This document shows, one piece after another, positions 8,620 through 17,062 of a DNA stretch of 60,125 nt (position 1 is the first letter of the stretch; every line of letters begins with the position of its first letter). A program made the translations under genes and the position numbers. Below the pieces are notes generated by a model. That model did not search any database and was not told the DNA's origin. It saw only the letters and a program-made list of their open reading frames with translations. Origin of the DNA: an uncultured Clostridia bacterium (GTDB taxonomy: Bacteria > Bacillota > Clostridia > Oscillospirales > Ruminococcaceae); contig CANQNK010000014.1 of NCBI GenBank assembly GCA_947625195.1, positions 1 through 60,125 on the forward strand, in the 5' to 3' direction.

Positions 8620-8680
8620 TCTAAGTTATTTCTAAGGGCGTTTTACTTTGCGCCCTTTTATTATTGAAAGGAAAATTATC

Positions 8681-9298
8681 ATGACTTATTCAAAAGGCTT
8701 ATTCTACGCAATAGCAAGAGTTCTTATGCTGCTGCTTATAAACGTGTTTTCTGCGATAGTTTCAATAACTTTGTTTGCGTGGGTACTCAATCTTTTAATA
8801 CCGTCCATCGGAGACAGCAACTTCAAGCAGAGGTTTTTCTCAAGCGGGGTATGGTCTGTTCTTGCTTGGGTGCTGCTTATCGCAATGCTTGTCTTCCTCT
8901 TTTACAAGGATGGCAAAAAGCATTCGGCATACGGAATGTTTGATATGTTCACGATAACGATAACTGCTGTATTTATGTTTGCTGTATACTTTGTTCCTGT
9001 TTTGTTTATGGACAAGGCGGGCGGTAATGTGCTTATCGCTTTTGAGGGCTTTTACTTCCCGTGCAAGTGGCTCTTATCATTATTTGATAACGACTATATG
9101 CTTGCGGTGCTTGTAGGGATAATTCCGCCTGTGGCGATATCGGTGATAACCTACTGTATTTCGCACATAATTTACAAAAAGAGATTTCCCGATGTTGACT
9201 GGCGGGTGCAAAACCCGTATTTTCACGATGAAGAATCCGAGAAAACAGAACCTGACGAGGGCGATGAGCAAAACGAGTTAAGCGATAAAGGAGAATAG
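8681..9298 (+). CDS. Multi-pass membrane protein, unknown function
   Basis: The 205-residue product has four hydrophobic stretches (about residues 12-37, 56-75, 88-108 and 139-163) and an acidic C-terminal tail (EESEKTEPDEGDEQNELSDKGE region). No family was recognised. ATG 8681 follows GAAAGGAAAA. It lies 61 bp after the nucleotidyltransferase gene with no terminator between, so the two may be cotranscribed, and a terminator follows at 9308. Confidence 0.6.
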   Translation: MTYSKGLFYAIARVLMLLLINVFSAIVSITLFAWVLNLLIPSIGDSNFKQRFFSSGVWSVLAWVLLIAMLVFLFYKDGKKHSAYGMFDMFTITITAVFMFAVYFVPVLFMDKAGGNVLIAFEGFYFPCKWLLSLFDNDYMLAVLVGIIPPVAISVITYCISHIIYKKRFPDVDWRVQNPYFHDEESEKTEPDEGDEQNELSDKGE

Positions 9299-9307
9299 AT
9301 AAACAAC

Positions 9308-9338
9308 AAAGGTCAGACAAAAAGCCTGACCTTTTATT
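9308..9338 (+). terminator. Intrinsic terminator
   Basis: AAAGGTCAG and CTGACCTTTT form a stem with a short A-rich loop, followed by T-rich DNA. A near copy (AAATGTCAGG / CCTGACATTT) recurs at 9573-9602 as part of the tandem duplication. Confidence 0.75.
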
Positions 9339-9340
9339 TT

Positions 9341-9445
9341 GTTGAAGTTAGTAAATGTGCTTGATGTGGCATAAAATAACCGCCCTTTTCAAATCAGGGG
9401 CGGCATCAGTGAGGCACTGCCTGTTGGTGGACCCAAAGTGGATCG
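9341..9445 (-). repeat. Tandem duplicate of the tRNA-Ala 3' region (copy 1, truncated tRNA)
   Basis: About 105 bp here are nearly identical to 9605-9708, including the tRNA-Ala terminator (CCGCCC...GGGCGG), the encoded CCA and acceptor/T-stem 3' half (minus strand: GATCCACTTTGGGTCCACCA). The copy breaks inside the T loop. The tRNA body is missing and a structured insert follows at 9446. The preceding terminator hairpin is duplicated too, so the repeat unit began near 9300. Confidence 0.85.
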
Positions 9446-9556
9446 CCGTCTGCTTCGCAGGCTAACGGCTTGCGACAAGTCGCTGCGCCAAATTTTCTAA
9501 AAACAGTCCACAGGACTGTTTTATTAACGAAAATTTCCCTCTCGGGTTCGATCCCC
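9446..9556. repeat. Structured repeat element at the broken tRNA-Ala T loop
   Basis: Three hairpins lie in a row: GCCGT-CTGC/GCAG-ACGGC (9447-9471), GCGAC-aa-GTCGC (about 9473-9484), and a long one with outer arms AAATTTTC (9489-9496) and GAAAATTT (9530-9537) around ACAGTCC/GGACTGT. The element ends with CTCGGGTTCGATCCCC on the plus strand, a second tRNA T-arm-like sequence in the opposite orientation to the first. No open reading frame is present. It looks like a small non-autonomous palindromic element that sits in tRNA T arms. Confidence 0.6.
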
Positions 9557-9633
9557 AGAAATCATAAAAAACAAATGTCAGGCAAAAAAACCTGACATTT
9601 TATTTTTGAAGTTAGTAAATGTGCTTGATGTGG

Positions 9634-9669
9634 CATAAAATAACCGCCCTTTTCAAATCAGGGGCGGCA
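9634..9669 (-). terminator. Likely tRNA-Ala terminator
   Basis: GGGCGG and CCGCCC pair across a 12-bp loop; the minus strand then runs into GGTTATTTTA. The same hairpin is in the truncated duplicate. Confidence 0.55.
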
Positions 9670-9688
9670 TCAGTGAGGCACTGCCTGT

Positions 9689-9764
9689 TGGTGGACCCAA
9701 AGGGGATCGAACCCTCGACCTCCGCATTGCGAACGCGGCACTCTCCCAGCTGAGCTATGGGCCC
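9689..9764 (-). tRNA. tRNA-Ala (anticodon CGC)
   Basis: The minus strand reads an acceptor stem GGGCCCA / TGGGTCC with the alanine identity pair G3-U70, a D arm (TAGCTCAGCTGGGAGA), an anticodon arm with loop TTCGCAA (anticodon CGC), a short variable loop, a T arm (GGGTTCGATCCC), discriminator A, and an encoded CCA (9689-9691). Confidence 0.95.
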
Positions 9765-9876
9765 GTACTCACTTTTACATATTATATCACCCATTTTTGC
9801 AAAATGCAAGCTTTTTTAGATAATTCATGTAAGCTGTTTCTTTACGGGTTTTCAGCGGCTATTTGATCGGCTGAGG

Positions 9877-9905
9877 TTGACATTTTTTATCACTTGTGCA
9901 ATAAT
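9877..9905 (+). promoter_or_regulatory. Predicted valS promoter
   Basis: A consensus TTGACA (9877-9882) is followed after 17 bp by AATAAT (9900-9905). The leader of about 135 nt up to 10048 shows no T-box specifier or AGGGTGG antiterminator motif that I could find. Confidence 0.7.
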
Positions 9906-10047
9906 AATTATAACTGATATATTGAAAGGGTTGAAAAAATGTGGCTTTGTTTGTTATGAGCAAAACGACCTTTCTTTTTTTGATGGATACGTGAGTCTGA
10001 CCTGTACTTAAATCAACTCAAAAAACAATTTGAAAAGGACGGATATT

Positions 10048-12666
10048 ATGAAAAAAGAACTTGAAAAACAATACAATCCTGCCGCATTTGAGGACAGGAT
10101 ATATAAATACTGGATGGATAACGACTGCTTTAAGGCCTATATAGACCCTGAAAAAAAGCCTTACACTATCGTGATCCCGCCTCCGAATATCACCGGACAG
10201 CTCCACATGGGACATGCTCTGGATGAAACGCTTCAGGATATATTGATAAGGTGGAAAAGAATGAGCGGATATTCAGCACTCTGGCTTCCGGGAACCGACC
10301 ATGCCGCAATCGCAACAGAGGCGAAGATAGTTGAGGCAATGCGCAAGGAAGGACTTGCCAAGGAGGACATAGGCAGAGAAGCGTTTATGCAGCGCGCCTG
10401 GAAATGGAAGGAGCAGTACGGCGGAAGAATCGTTGAGCAGCTAAAAAAGCTCGGATCTTCATGCGACTGGTCAAGAGAGCGCTTCACCATGGACGAGGGC
10501 TGCAACAAGGCTGTAAAAGAGGTTTTTGTAAGTCTTTATGAAAAGGGCCTTATCTATCGCGGCGAGAGAATGATAAACTGGTGTCCGCATTGTAAAACGT
10601 CTATTTCAGATGCAGAGGTTGAATATGAGGATCAGGCGGGACACTTCTGGCATATACGCTATCCTCTTACAGACGGAAGCGGATTTGTTGAGCTTGCTAC
10701 AACACGACCCGAAACGCTTTTGGGAGATACGGCGGTAGCGGTAAATCCAAACGACGACAGGTATAAGGGCATTGTCGGAAAAACGCTTACGCTTCCTCTT
10801 GTTGGACGAGAGATACCGATAGTTGCGGACGATTATGTAGAAATGGATTTTGGAACGGGAGTTGTTAAGATCACCCCTGCTCACGACCCGAACGATTTTG
10901 AAGTCGGAAAAAGACATGATCTGCCTGTTATAAACGTTCTTACCGACGACGCCAAAATCGTTGACGACTATCCCGATTATGCCGGACTTGACAGGTATGA
11001 GGCCAGAAAGAAGATAGTAAATGACCTTGAAAAGGGCGGATATCTGGTTGAAACTGAGGATTACAGTCACAACGTAGGCACCTGCTATCGCTGCTCATCT
11101 ACGGTAGAGCCGAAAGTTTCAACACAATGGTTTGTAAAAATGGAACCGCTTGCAGGTCCTGCGATAAAGGCGGTAAAGGACGGTAAAACAAAGTTTGTTC
11201 CCGAAAGATTTGAAAAGATATATTTCCACTGGCTTGAAAATATCCGTGACTGGTGCATATCCCGTCAGATATGGTGGGGACATCAGATACCCGCATTTTA
11301 CTGCGACGACTGCGGCGAGACAGTCGTTACCAAAGAAAACGAGGCGTTCTGTCCTAAGTGCAAAAAGAAGATGCGTCAGGACGAGGACACGCTTGATACG
11401 TGGTTTTCTTCTGCGCTGTGGCCGTTCTCCACGCTCGGATGGCCGGACAAGACGGAGGACCTTAAGTATTTCTATCCCACAAACACACTTGTTACGGGAT
11501 ATGATATAATTCCTTTCTGGGTAATGAGAATGATGTTCTCGGCACTTGAGCAGACGGGAGAGGTTCCGTTTGACACGGTGCTCATACACGGCCTTGTAAG
11601 GGATTCCCAGGGAAGAAAAATGTCTAAGTCGTTAGGAAACGGAATAGACCCCCTTGAGGTTATCGAACGGTACGGAGCTGACGCATTGAGGTTTATGCTT
11701 GCAACGGGAAATTCGCCCGGAAACGATATGAGATATATCGATGATAAGGTAAAGGCCTCAAGAAACTTTGCCAATAAGCTCTGGAACGCGGCAAGATTTA
11801 TTATGATGAATCTTCCGGACGGGTATGAGATAACTGATCTTCCGGATAATCTCACCACGGAGGATAAGTGGATAGTTTCAAAGATAAACTCGCTTGCAAA
11901 GGATATAAACGCAAACCTTGCAAGTTATGAAATAGGCGTTGCGGTACAAAAGCTTTATGATTTTATCTGGGACGTTTACTGCGACTGGTATATAGAGCTT
12001 ACAAAGCCAAGACTTTTAGCGGGCTCAGAGACTAAAGAGACGGCTCAGGCAGTGCTTGTATGGGTCATGAAGGAAATGCTTAAGCTTTTGCACCCGTTTA
12101 TGCCGTTTATCACGGAGGAAATATGGCAGACTTTAGTGGGCGGCAGTCCGCTTATGCTTGAAAGCTTTCCGGTATACAACGAGTCGCTTTGCTTTGAAAA
12201 GGAAGAAAAGGACTTTGAAAAGATAATAGACGCTATAAAGGGAATAAGAAACCGCAGAGCTGAGATGAATGTTGTGCCAAGCATAAAAGCAAAGGTGTTT
12301 ATTGAAACGCCTTTTGCCGAGGTGTTTGAGTCTGGAACGATGTTCTTTGAACGTCTGGCTTCAGCGAGCGAGGTTGAGGTTTCTGACATCGCCTACGAAG
12401 GAGAAGCTCTGACGGTAGTTACCGATTCTGCAAGGATATTTATTCCTCTTGACGAGATAGTTGACAAGGATAAGGAAACCGAGCGCCTTAACAAGGAAAT
12501 GAAGATCGTTAAAAAGGACATAGATTTCTTAAGCGGAAAGCTTTCAAATCAGGGCTTTTTGGCAAAGGCTCCAAAGCAGCTTATAGAAAAAGAAAAGGCG
12601 AAGCTTGAAACTGCAATGCAAAAAATGGCCAAAATAAAAGAGAGTATAGAAAAGCTTAATAATTAA
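10048..12666 (+). CDS. valS: Valyl-tRNA synthetase
   Basis: The 872-residue class Ia synthetase charges tRNA-Val. The HIGH motif appears as PPPNITGQLHMGHAL and the KMSKS loop as GRKMSKSLGNG. Between them lie the editing (CP1) domain with TTRPETLLGDTAVAV and zinc-knuckle Cys pairs (CDDCGE, CPKC). The C-terminal anticodon-binding helices and the final coiled coil (about the last 60 residues) complete a full-length enzyme. ATG 10048 is preceded by AAAGGACGG and is preferred over TTG 10030. No editing-site or catalytic loss is visible. Confidence 0.97.
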   Translation: MKKELEKQYNPAAFEDRIYKYWMDNDCFKAYIDPEKKPYTIVIPPPNITGQLHMGHALDETLQDILIRWKRMSGYSALWLPGTDHAAIATEAKIVEAMRKEGLAKEDIGREAFMQRAWKWKEQYGGRIVEQLKKLGSSCDWSRERFTMDEGCNKAVKEVFVSLYEKGLIYRGERMINWCPHCKTSISDAEVEYEDQAGHFWHIRYPLTDGSGFVELATTRPETLLGDTAVAVNPNDDRYKGIVGKTLTLPLVGREIPIVADDYVEMDFGTGVVKITPAHDPNDFEVGKRHDLPVINVLTDDAKIVDDYPDYAGLDRYEARKKIVNDLEKGGYLVETEDYSHNVGTCYRCSSTVEPKVSTQWFVKMEPLAGPAIKAVKDGKTKFVPERFEKIYFHWLENIRDWCISRQIWWGHQIPAFYCDDCGETVVTKENEAFCPKCKKKMRQDEDTLDTWFSSALWPFSTLGWPDKTEDLKYFYPTNTLVTGYDIIPFWVMRMMFSALEQTGEVPFDTVLIHGLVRDSQGRKMSKSLGNGIDPLEVIERYGADALRFMLATGNSPGNDMRYIDDKVKASRNFANKLWNAARFIMMNLPDGYEITDLPDNLTTEDKWIVSKINSLAKDINANLASYEIGVAVQKLYDFIWDVYCDWYIELTKPRLLAGSETKETAQAVLVWVMKEMLKLLHPFMPFITEEIWQTLVGGSPLMLESFPVYNESLCFEKEEKDFEKIIDAIKGIRNRRAEMNVVPSIKAKVFIETPFAEVFESGTMFFERLASASEVEVSDIAYEGEALTVVTDSARIFIPLDEIVDKDKETERLNKEMKIVKKDIDFLSGKLSNQGFLAKAPKQLIEKEKAKLETAMQKMAKIKESIEKLNN

Positions 12667-12822
12667 AAAATCGAATTGACGCCGTTTGGCCTTTATCAGT
12701 GTATTATAATTTGCAAAACATGATGTAATATTGATAATCGCCATCCGGCATATATAAATATGCGGTATACTATATGGTTTACTTTATAAAATTACAGGGA
12801 AATCCTATAGGAGGGATTAGTT

Positions 12823-14922
12823 GTGATTTGCAGACGATTTCGGTTTATTTCCGCTTTTATAATAGCTTTTTTGGCATTGTTTTGCGCCACGGTACCGCAG
12901 GTCAATGCCAATGAAGAACAGAATACGCTGTCTTTAACGTCCGAAGAGAAAAACTATATATCATCTCATGAATCGTTTAAAGTAGGCTATGTACAGGACC
13001 GTATACCCGTATCTTTTTCAAATGAGGATGGAGATGCGGACGGGATATCACGCTACATATTTGATCGCGTAAGTGAGCTTTTGGGAATAAAGTTTGAATA
13101 TGTACCTCTTCCATCCGGAGATGTCACGTACGATTATCTTCTGGGTGAGGGCTTTGATCTTGTCACAAGCGTAGAATATAACGAGGAGAATAAAAAAGCG
13201 CGGGGAATACTTATCAGCAATCCCTATTTTTCAAGCCGTAAGGTAGTGGTTGCAAGAGATAATCTGGAGTTCAGATATGATGCAGACTGGTCTGTTGCAG
13301 TTTCAACAGGCTCACAGACACTTAGAAATGTGCTTGCCAAGATGTTTCCGAATTTTGAACTGAAAGATTACGATACGATATCAGACTGTTTCGATGCGGT
13401 AAATACAGGCGATGCCGATCTTATGATACAAAATCAGTATGTTGTTGAATACTGGCTTTCAAAACCCGAATATGAAAAACTAAACGTAATACCAGTTGTC
13501 GGACTTGACGACCGCCTTTGCTTTTCCGCTGTTGTAGCGTTTGACAATCAGGCAGGAACCTCACAGCAGGACGGACAGATTCTTATAGATATTCTTGATA
13601 AAGCCATAGCGGCTATTACCGATGATGAGGTCGGCAACTACACAATACAGGGAGTAATGGAAAATCAGTATGAGTATACTTTGTGGGATTTCATTAGCCG
13701 CTACCGTTATTCAGTGGGAATATTTGTCGTATCGTCTTTTGTTATTTTAATACTGGCGATTTTGCTTGTACGTCAGCGTATCCGTTTTGCTGAAAGCAAG
13801 GCTGACGCTAAAGCAAAGGGACGTTTTTTGTCTACAATGAGTCACGAGATCCGTACGCCATTGAACGGACTTATCGGACTTAACTATCTTATGTCTCATA
13901 AACTTGAGGACAAAGAAAAAATGGAAGAATATCTGCGGCAGTCTTCTGTTACAGCAAAGTATCTTTTGTCGCTTGTAAACGATATTTTGGATTCTTCAAA
14001 GCTTGAGGAGAAAAAACTGAAACTGATGATTCACCCGGTGGAACTTGAGCTTGTTATAGAAACCGTAAGTTCAATAGAACAAAACGCTATGACAGATAAA
14101 CAGCTTAAATACACCGTTCATTCAGATTTGATATATCCTTGTGTTATGGGAGATGAGGTCCGTATTCAGCAGGTATTGCTGAATTTGCTTGACAATGCCC
14201 GCAAATTCACACCGGAGGGCGGCAGCGTTAAGCTTTCTCTTAAACAGGAAAAAACGGACAGCAATAAGGTGCTTACCACAATTACCGTATCTGATTCAGG
14301 AAGGGGTATGAGCGAGGAATTTCAAAAACACATATTCAGCGTCTTTTCACAGGAGCTTGAAACCGTATCCAAGGGAAATCAGGGAACAGGTTTAGGACTT
14401 TCAATCAGCCGTAGGCTTGCACAGCTAATGGGCGGAGATTTGACTTGTGTAAGCAAAAAGGGTATGGGCAGTACATTTACATTCACTTTTGCCGCAGAGC
14501 CTGTCAAGCCTTCTGAAAAGGCGAAGGTTAAGATATTTGACCGGGAGAGGGTGCGTCCGCGCGTATTGGTAGCTGAGGACAACGAACTCAACGGAGAGAT
14601 AATAATTGAGCTTCTGCGCAGCGAAGGGTTTGAAGCAGAGCTTGCGGAAAACGGAAAAAAAGCTTTGCAGATGTTTGCAGATTCAGCGCCCGATACATTC
14701 AATGTTATTCTTATGGATCTGCTGATGCCCGAAATGGACGGATTTGAAACTACAAAAGCTATTCGTGCGCTTAACAGGGATGATGCAAAAACAGTCCGTA
14801 TATTCGCCTGCACGGCAAACTCCTTTTCAGAAGAAAGGGACAAAGCGTTTGCAAGCGGCATGGATGATTTTATCACCAAGCCCGTAAACATTGAAGAGCT
14901 GATAAAAAAGCTCTATAAATAA
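12823..14922 (+). CDS. Hybrid sensor histidine kinase with periplasmic-type solute-binding sensor
   Basis: This 699-residue protein has a signal/anchor (about 5-28), an extracytoplasmic solute-binding (SBP_bac_3-like) domain (about 40-270, starting FKVGYVQDRIPVSF), a membrane span (about 296-318), a HisKA domain with the phosphoacceptor His341 in MSHEIRTPLNG, a HATPase domain (NLLDNARKF, DSGRGMS, GTGLGLS) and a C-terminal receiver (VLVAEDNELN, phosphoacceptor Asp632 in ILMDLLMPEMDG, TKPVN). The layout is that of BvgS/EvgS-like kinases. GTG 12823 follows GGAGGG. No separate output regulator is adjacent, so its target is unknown. Confidence 0.9.
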   Translation: MICRRFRFISAFIIAFLALFCATVPQVNANEEQNTLSLTSEEKNYISSHESFKVGYVQDRIPVSFSNEDGDADGISRYIFDRVSELLGIKFEYVPLPSGDVTYDYLLGEGFDLVTSVEYNEENKKARGILISNPYFSSRKVVVARDNLEFRYDADWSVAVSTGSQTLRNVLAKMFPNFELKDYDTISDCFDAVNTGDADLMIQNQYVVEYWLSKPEYEKLNVIPVVGLDDRLCFSAVVAFDNQAGTSQQDGQILIDILDKAIAAITDDEVGNYTIQGVMENQYEYTLWDFISRYRYSVGIFVVSSFVILILAILLVRQRIRFAESKADAKAKGRFLSTMSHEIRTPLNGLIGLNYLMSHKLEDKEKMEEYLRQSSVTAKYLLSLVNDILDSSKLEEKKLKLMIHPVELELVIETVSSIEQNAMTDKQLKYTVHSDLIYPCVMGDEVRIQQVLLNLLDNARKFTPEGGSVKLSLKQEKTDSNKVLTTITVSDSGRGMSEEFQKHIFSVFSQELETVSKGNQGTGLGLSISRRLAQLMGGDLTCVSKKGMGSTFTFTFAAEPVKPSEKAKVKIFDRERVRPRVLVAEDNELNGEIIIELLRSEGFEAELAENGKKALQMFADSAPDTFNVILMDLLMPEMDGFETTKAIRALNRDDAKTVRIFACTANSFSEERDKAFASGMDDFITKPVNIEELIKKLYK

Positions 14923-15024
14923 AGACAACTAAAAATTTCAATCAATTACTTTATAATAATTGCCTAAATGTATTTTCAGGCAGGATGAATGCAAATTTAT
15001 ATGTTTTACTGTTTATTAACCGCA

Positions 15025-15053
15025 AGGGCCATAGCAATATGGCTCTTTTTTTA
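15025..15053 (+). terminator. Intrinsic terminator after the hybrid kinase
   Basis: GGGCCATA and TATGGCTC form an 8-bp stem with a GCAA-type loop and a run of seven T. Confidence 0.85.
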
Positions 15054-15245
15054 TCCATACAAAGGAAACGTCAAATTTTTTTATATAATTTTAACTTACC
15101 TGATTACATGAAAAACTATTTTAATTAGCGGCAGCTTCTATAATTATTCCATTTTTTGTTAACTGCTTCACAATTTCTGATGTTTGTACAGTCAAAATGG
15201 TTTTGAAACTATATATAGTAGTTGCACATAACATAAATATGTTAA

Positions 15246-15400
15246 ATCAAGGTAATAAAAACAAGGTTTATTTAGATTGTTTTGGGTTGACACATACTAT
15301 ATGTTGTGGTAAAATATATGTAATACGAGAATTTTGTCGCACGTTCTTCGTTTTAGCGGAGATATACTATATGTTGTGTGTTGCTATATATTACCTTGAT
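15246..15400. repeat. 12-bp inverted repeats flanking a promoter and a 15-bp direct repeat
   Basis: ATCAAGGTAATA at 15246-15257 recurs in reverse complement at 15389-15400, with 131 bp between. Inside, ATACTATATGTTGTG occurs twice in direct orientation (15294-15308 and 15364-15378), 70 bp apart. The first copy forms the spacer of the promoter at 15287-15315. Confidence 0.7.
15287..15315 (+). promoter_or_regulatory. Strong predicted promoter upstream of mraZ
   Basis: TTGACA (15287-15292) and TAAAAT (15310-15315) with a 17-bp spacer point toward mraZ, 350 bp upstream of its start. It is enclosed by the 12-bp inverted repeats. Confidence 0.65.
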
Positions 15401-15553
15401 TGTGCGATAATCTGTCATGTCAGATAGAATAGTTTTATCAAACCGCTCCCAAATTGTAAATTTTCTGTGAATTTATACCCATATTTGGCAATATTGTATA
15501 AACGAGCAGGTTTTTATTAGGCAATTTGTCTACAAGTTTTTTTGACATTGGGC

Positions 15554-15582
15554 TTGCATTTCCTTAAATAATAGTGTATAAT
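15554..15582 (+). promoter_or_regulatory. Predicted dcw-cluster (mraZ) promoter
   Basis: TTGCAT (15554-15559) and a perfect TATAAT (15577-15582) are separated by 17 bp, 83 bp upstream of the mraZ start. Confidence 0.75.
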
Positions 15583-15622
15583 TAGCTTGCAGTGGTTAAT
15601 TGTGCAAAAAAGTGGTGATAAT

Positions 15623-15654
15623 TCCCAAACCGGGACTAAACCGCTTGTTTGGGA
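15623..15654 (+). promoter_or_regulatory. Hairpin overlapping the mraZ ribosome binding site
   Basis: TCCCAAAC (15623-15630) pairs perfectly with GTTTGGGA (15647-15654), with a small internal CGG/CCG helix in the loop. The right arm overlaps GGGAGGTG, the mraZ ribosome binding site, so the hairpin would limit translation when formed. Confidence 0.5.
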
Positions 15655-15664
15655 GGTGAACGGA

Positions 15665-16096
15665 TTGCCGACGTCAAATTTAATGGGAACATACTATCTG
15701 TCTATGGATGTAAAGGGCAGAATGAGCTTTCCTACAAAGTTAAGGGAGATAATCGGCGAGAGGTTCATCGTCACGAGAGGAGTTGACGGATGCTTGTTTG
15801 TCTATTCGCTTGAGGACTTTTCGCTTATCGCCGATAAGATAAGAAATCTTCCCATCTCAAAGGGAAGACAGATCCAAAGGCACTTTATGGCGGGGGCGAC
15901 AGAGGTTGAAGCGGACAAACAGGGAAGGATCCTGATCCCGCAGGATTTAAGGAAGCTTGCAGGTCTTTCAAAGGACATAGTTGTTGCCGGAGTCACAGAC
16001 AGGGCGGAGATCTGGGATAAGGACAGATGGGAGACAGCCAGTGCCGTGTTTGACGACGAATGTGCTTTAAAGGCTATGGAGGAGCTCGATTTCTGA
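15665..16096 (+). CDS. mraZ: Transcriptional regulator/nucleoid protein MraZ
   Basis: MraZ is an AbrB-fold double SpoVT-like protein that binds repeated sites upstream of its own operon and regulates the dcw cluster. The first half reads MGTYYLSMDVKGRMSFPTKLRE and the second half contains EADKQGRILIPQDLR, the two tandem AbrB-like motifs expected. TTG 15665 is chosen because GGGAGGTG lies at 15651-15658; the internal ATG 15683 is 25 bases from that site. The predicted product is 143 residues, the normal length. It is the first gene of the division cluster. Confidence 0.93.
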   Translation: MPTSNLMGTYYLSMDVKGRMSFPTKLREIIGERFIVTRGVDGCLFVYSLEDFSLIADKIRNLPISKGRQIQRHFMAGATEVEADKQGRILIPQDLRKLAGLSKDIVVAGVTDRAEIWDKDRWETASAVFDDECALKAMEELDF

Positions 16097-16135
16097 TGGA
16101 GCTTTTGTCTGAGACCGTAAGGGTTGGTGTAACGA

Positions 16136-17062
16136 TTGGAATTTAATCATATCCCCGTTTTGCTTGATGAGTGTATAGACGGACTTAACATTAAGCCGGA
16201 CGGCGTTTACATCGACGGCACCGTTGGAGGAGCAGGTCATTCCAAGGAGATCGCAAAGCGGCTTACAACGGGCAGACTTATCGGGATAGACAGAGACCCT
16301 GAGGCAGTATGTGTTGCAAGGGAAAGACTCAAGGGCTTTAACGCAGAGGTGATCGAGGCTAATTTTTCTGATCTTGACGGTATAATGAAAGAGAGAAATA
16401 TACCGAACGCAGACGGAATTTTACTTGATCTTGGGGTATCATCTCACCAGCTTGACGATGCTCAAAGAGGCTTTTCTTATCATGCAGACGCTGTGCTTGA
16501 TATGAGAATGAGCAAGGCGGGAATGAGCGCTAAGGACGTTGTGAATACATATTCATATGAGAGCTTGGCGAAAGTCATTTCTGAGTACGGTGAGGAAAAG
16601 TTTTCAAGGCAAATTGCACATGCCATTGTTAAATACAGAGAGGAAAAAGAAATTGAGACGACCTCAGAGCTTGCGGACATTATACGGTCCGCCGTTCCGC
16701 AAAAGGCAAGGAGAGAGAAAAATCCCTGTAAAAAGACCTTTCAGGCGATAAGGATTGCGGTAAATGACGAGCTCGGTCACATAAGCGCTGCTCTTGACAA
16801 GGCATTCGACGCACTTAGCGTCGGAGGGCGGCTTTGCGTTATATCCTTTCACTCGCTGGAGGACAGGCTTGTAAAGCAAAGGTTCAAAGAGTTTTGTCGA
16901 GGGTGTGTTTGCCCGCCGGACTTTCCGGTTTGTGTGTGCGGAAAAACGCCGAGAGGCGCTCTTGTGAACAGAAAACCGATAGAACCGGGAGCGCAGGAGC
17001 TTGAGAAAAATAAAAGAAGCAAAAGCGCAAAGCTGCGAATTATCGAAAAGATAAAGGAATGA
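16136..17062 (+). CDS. rsmH: 16S rRNA (cytosine-1402-N4)-methyltransferase
   Basis: RsmH (MraW) methylates N4 of C1402 in 16S rRNA using S-adenosylmethionine. The 308-residue product begins FNHIPVLLDECIDGL, then shows the SAM loop YIDGTVGGAGHSKEI, the IDRDPEAV acidic motif, DGILLDLGVSSHQLD, and the C-terminal VISFHSLEDRLVKQRF. All are standard for the family. The start appears to be TTG 16136; the ribosome binding site is not strong. The gene follows mraZ by 39 bp. Confidence 0.95.
   Translation: MEFNHIPVLLDECIDGLNIKPDGVYIDGTVGGAGHSKEIAKRLTTGRLIGIDRDPEAVCVARERLKGFNAEVIEANFSDLDGIMKERNIPNADGILLDLGVSSHQLDDAQRGFSYHADAVLDMRMSKAGMSAKDVVNTYSYESLAKVISEYGEEKFSRQIAHAIVKYREEKEIETTSELADIIRSAVPQKARREKNPCKKTFQAIRIAVNDELGHISAALDKAFDALSVGGRLCVISFHSLEDRLVKQRFKEFCRGCVCPPDFPVCVCGKTPRGALVNRKPIEPGAQELEKNKRSKSAKLRIIEKIKE

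Larger units (their letters stand above)
14923..15664. other. Long intergenic region before mraZ
   Basis: About 740 AT-rich bases hold the kinase terminator (15025-15053), a repeat-rich segment with its own promoter (15246-15400), the mraZ promoter (15554-15582) and a hairpin at the mraZ ribosome binding site. A 76-codon frame at 15197-15427 lies across the repeats, has no ribosome binding site and is probably not a gene. Confidence 0.7.

Noticed and set aside
9612-9809. A minus-strand open frame across tRNA-Ala
   Set aside because: It is translation of the tRNA gene and its terminator, a common false gene.
9898-10047. A T-box riboswitch in the valS leader
   Set aside because: No AGGGTGG-type antiterminator sequence or specifier stem could be found in the roughly 135-nt leader.
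15197-15427. A 76-codon open frame before mraZ
   Set aside because: It crosses the inverted and direct repeats and the internal promoter, has no ribosome binding site and odd composition; better read as regulatory DNA.
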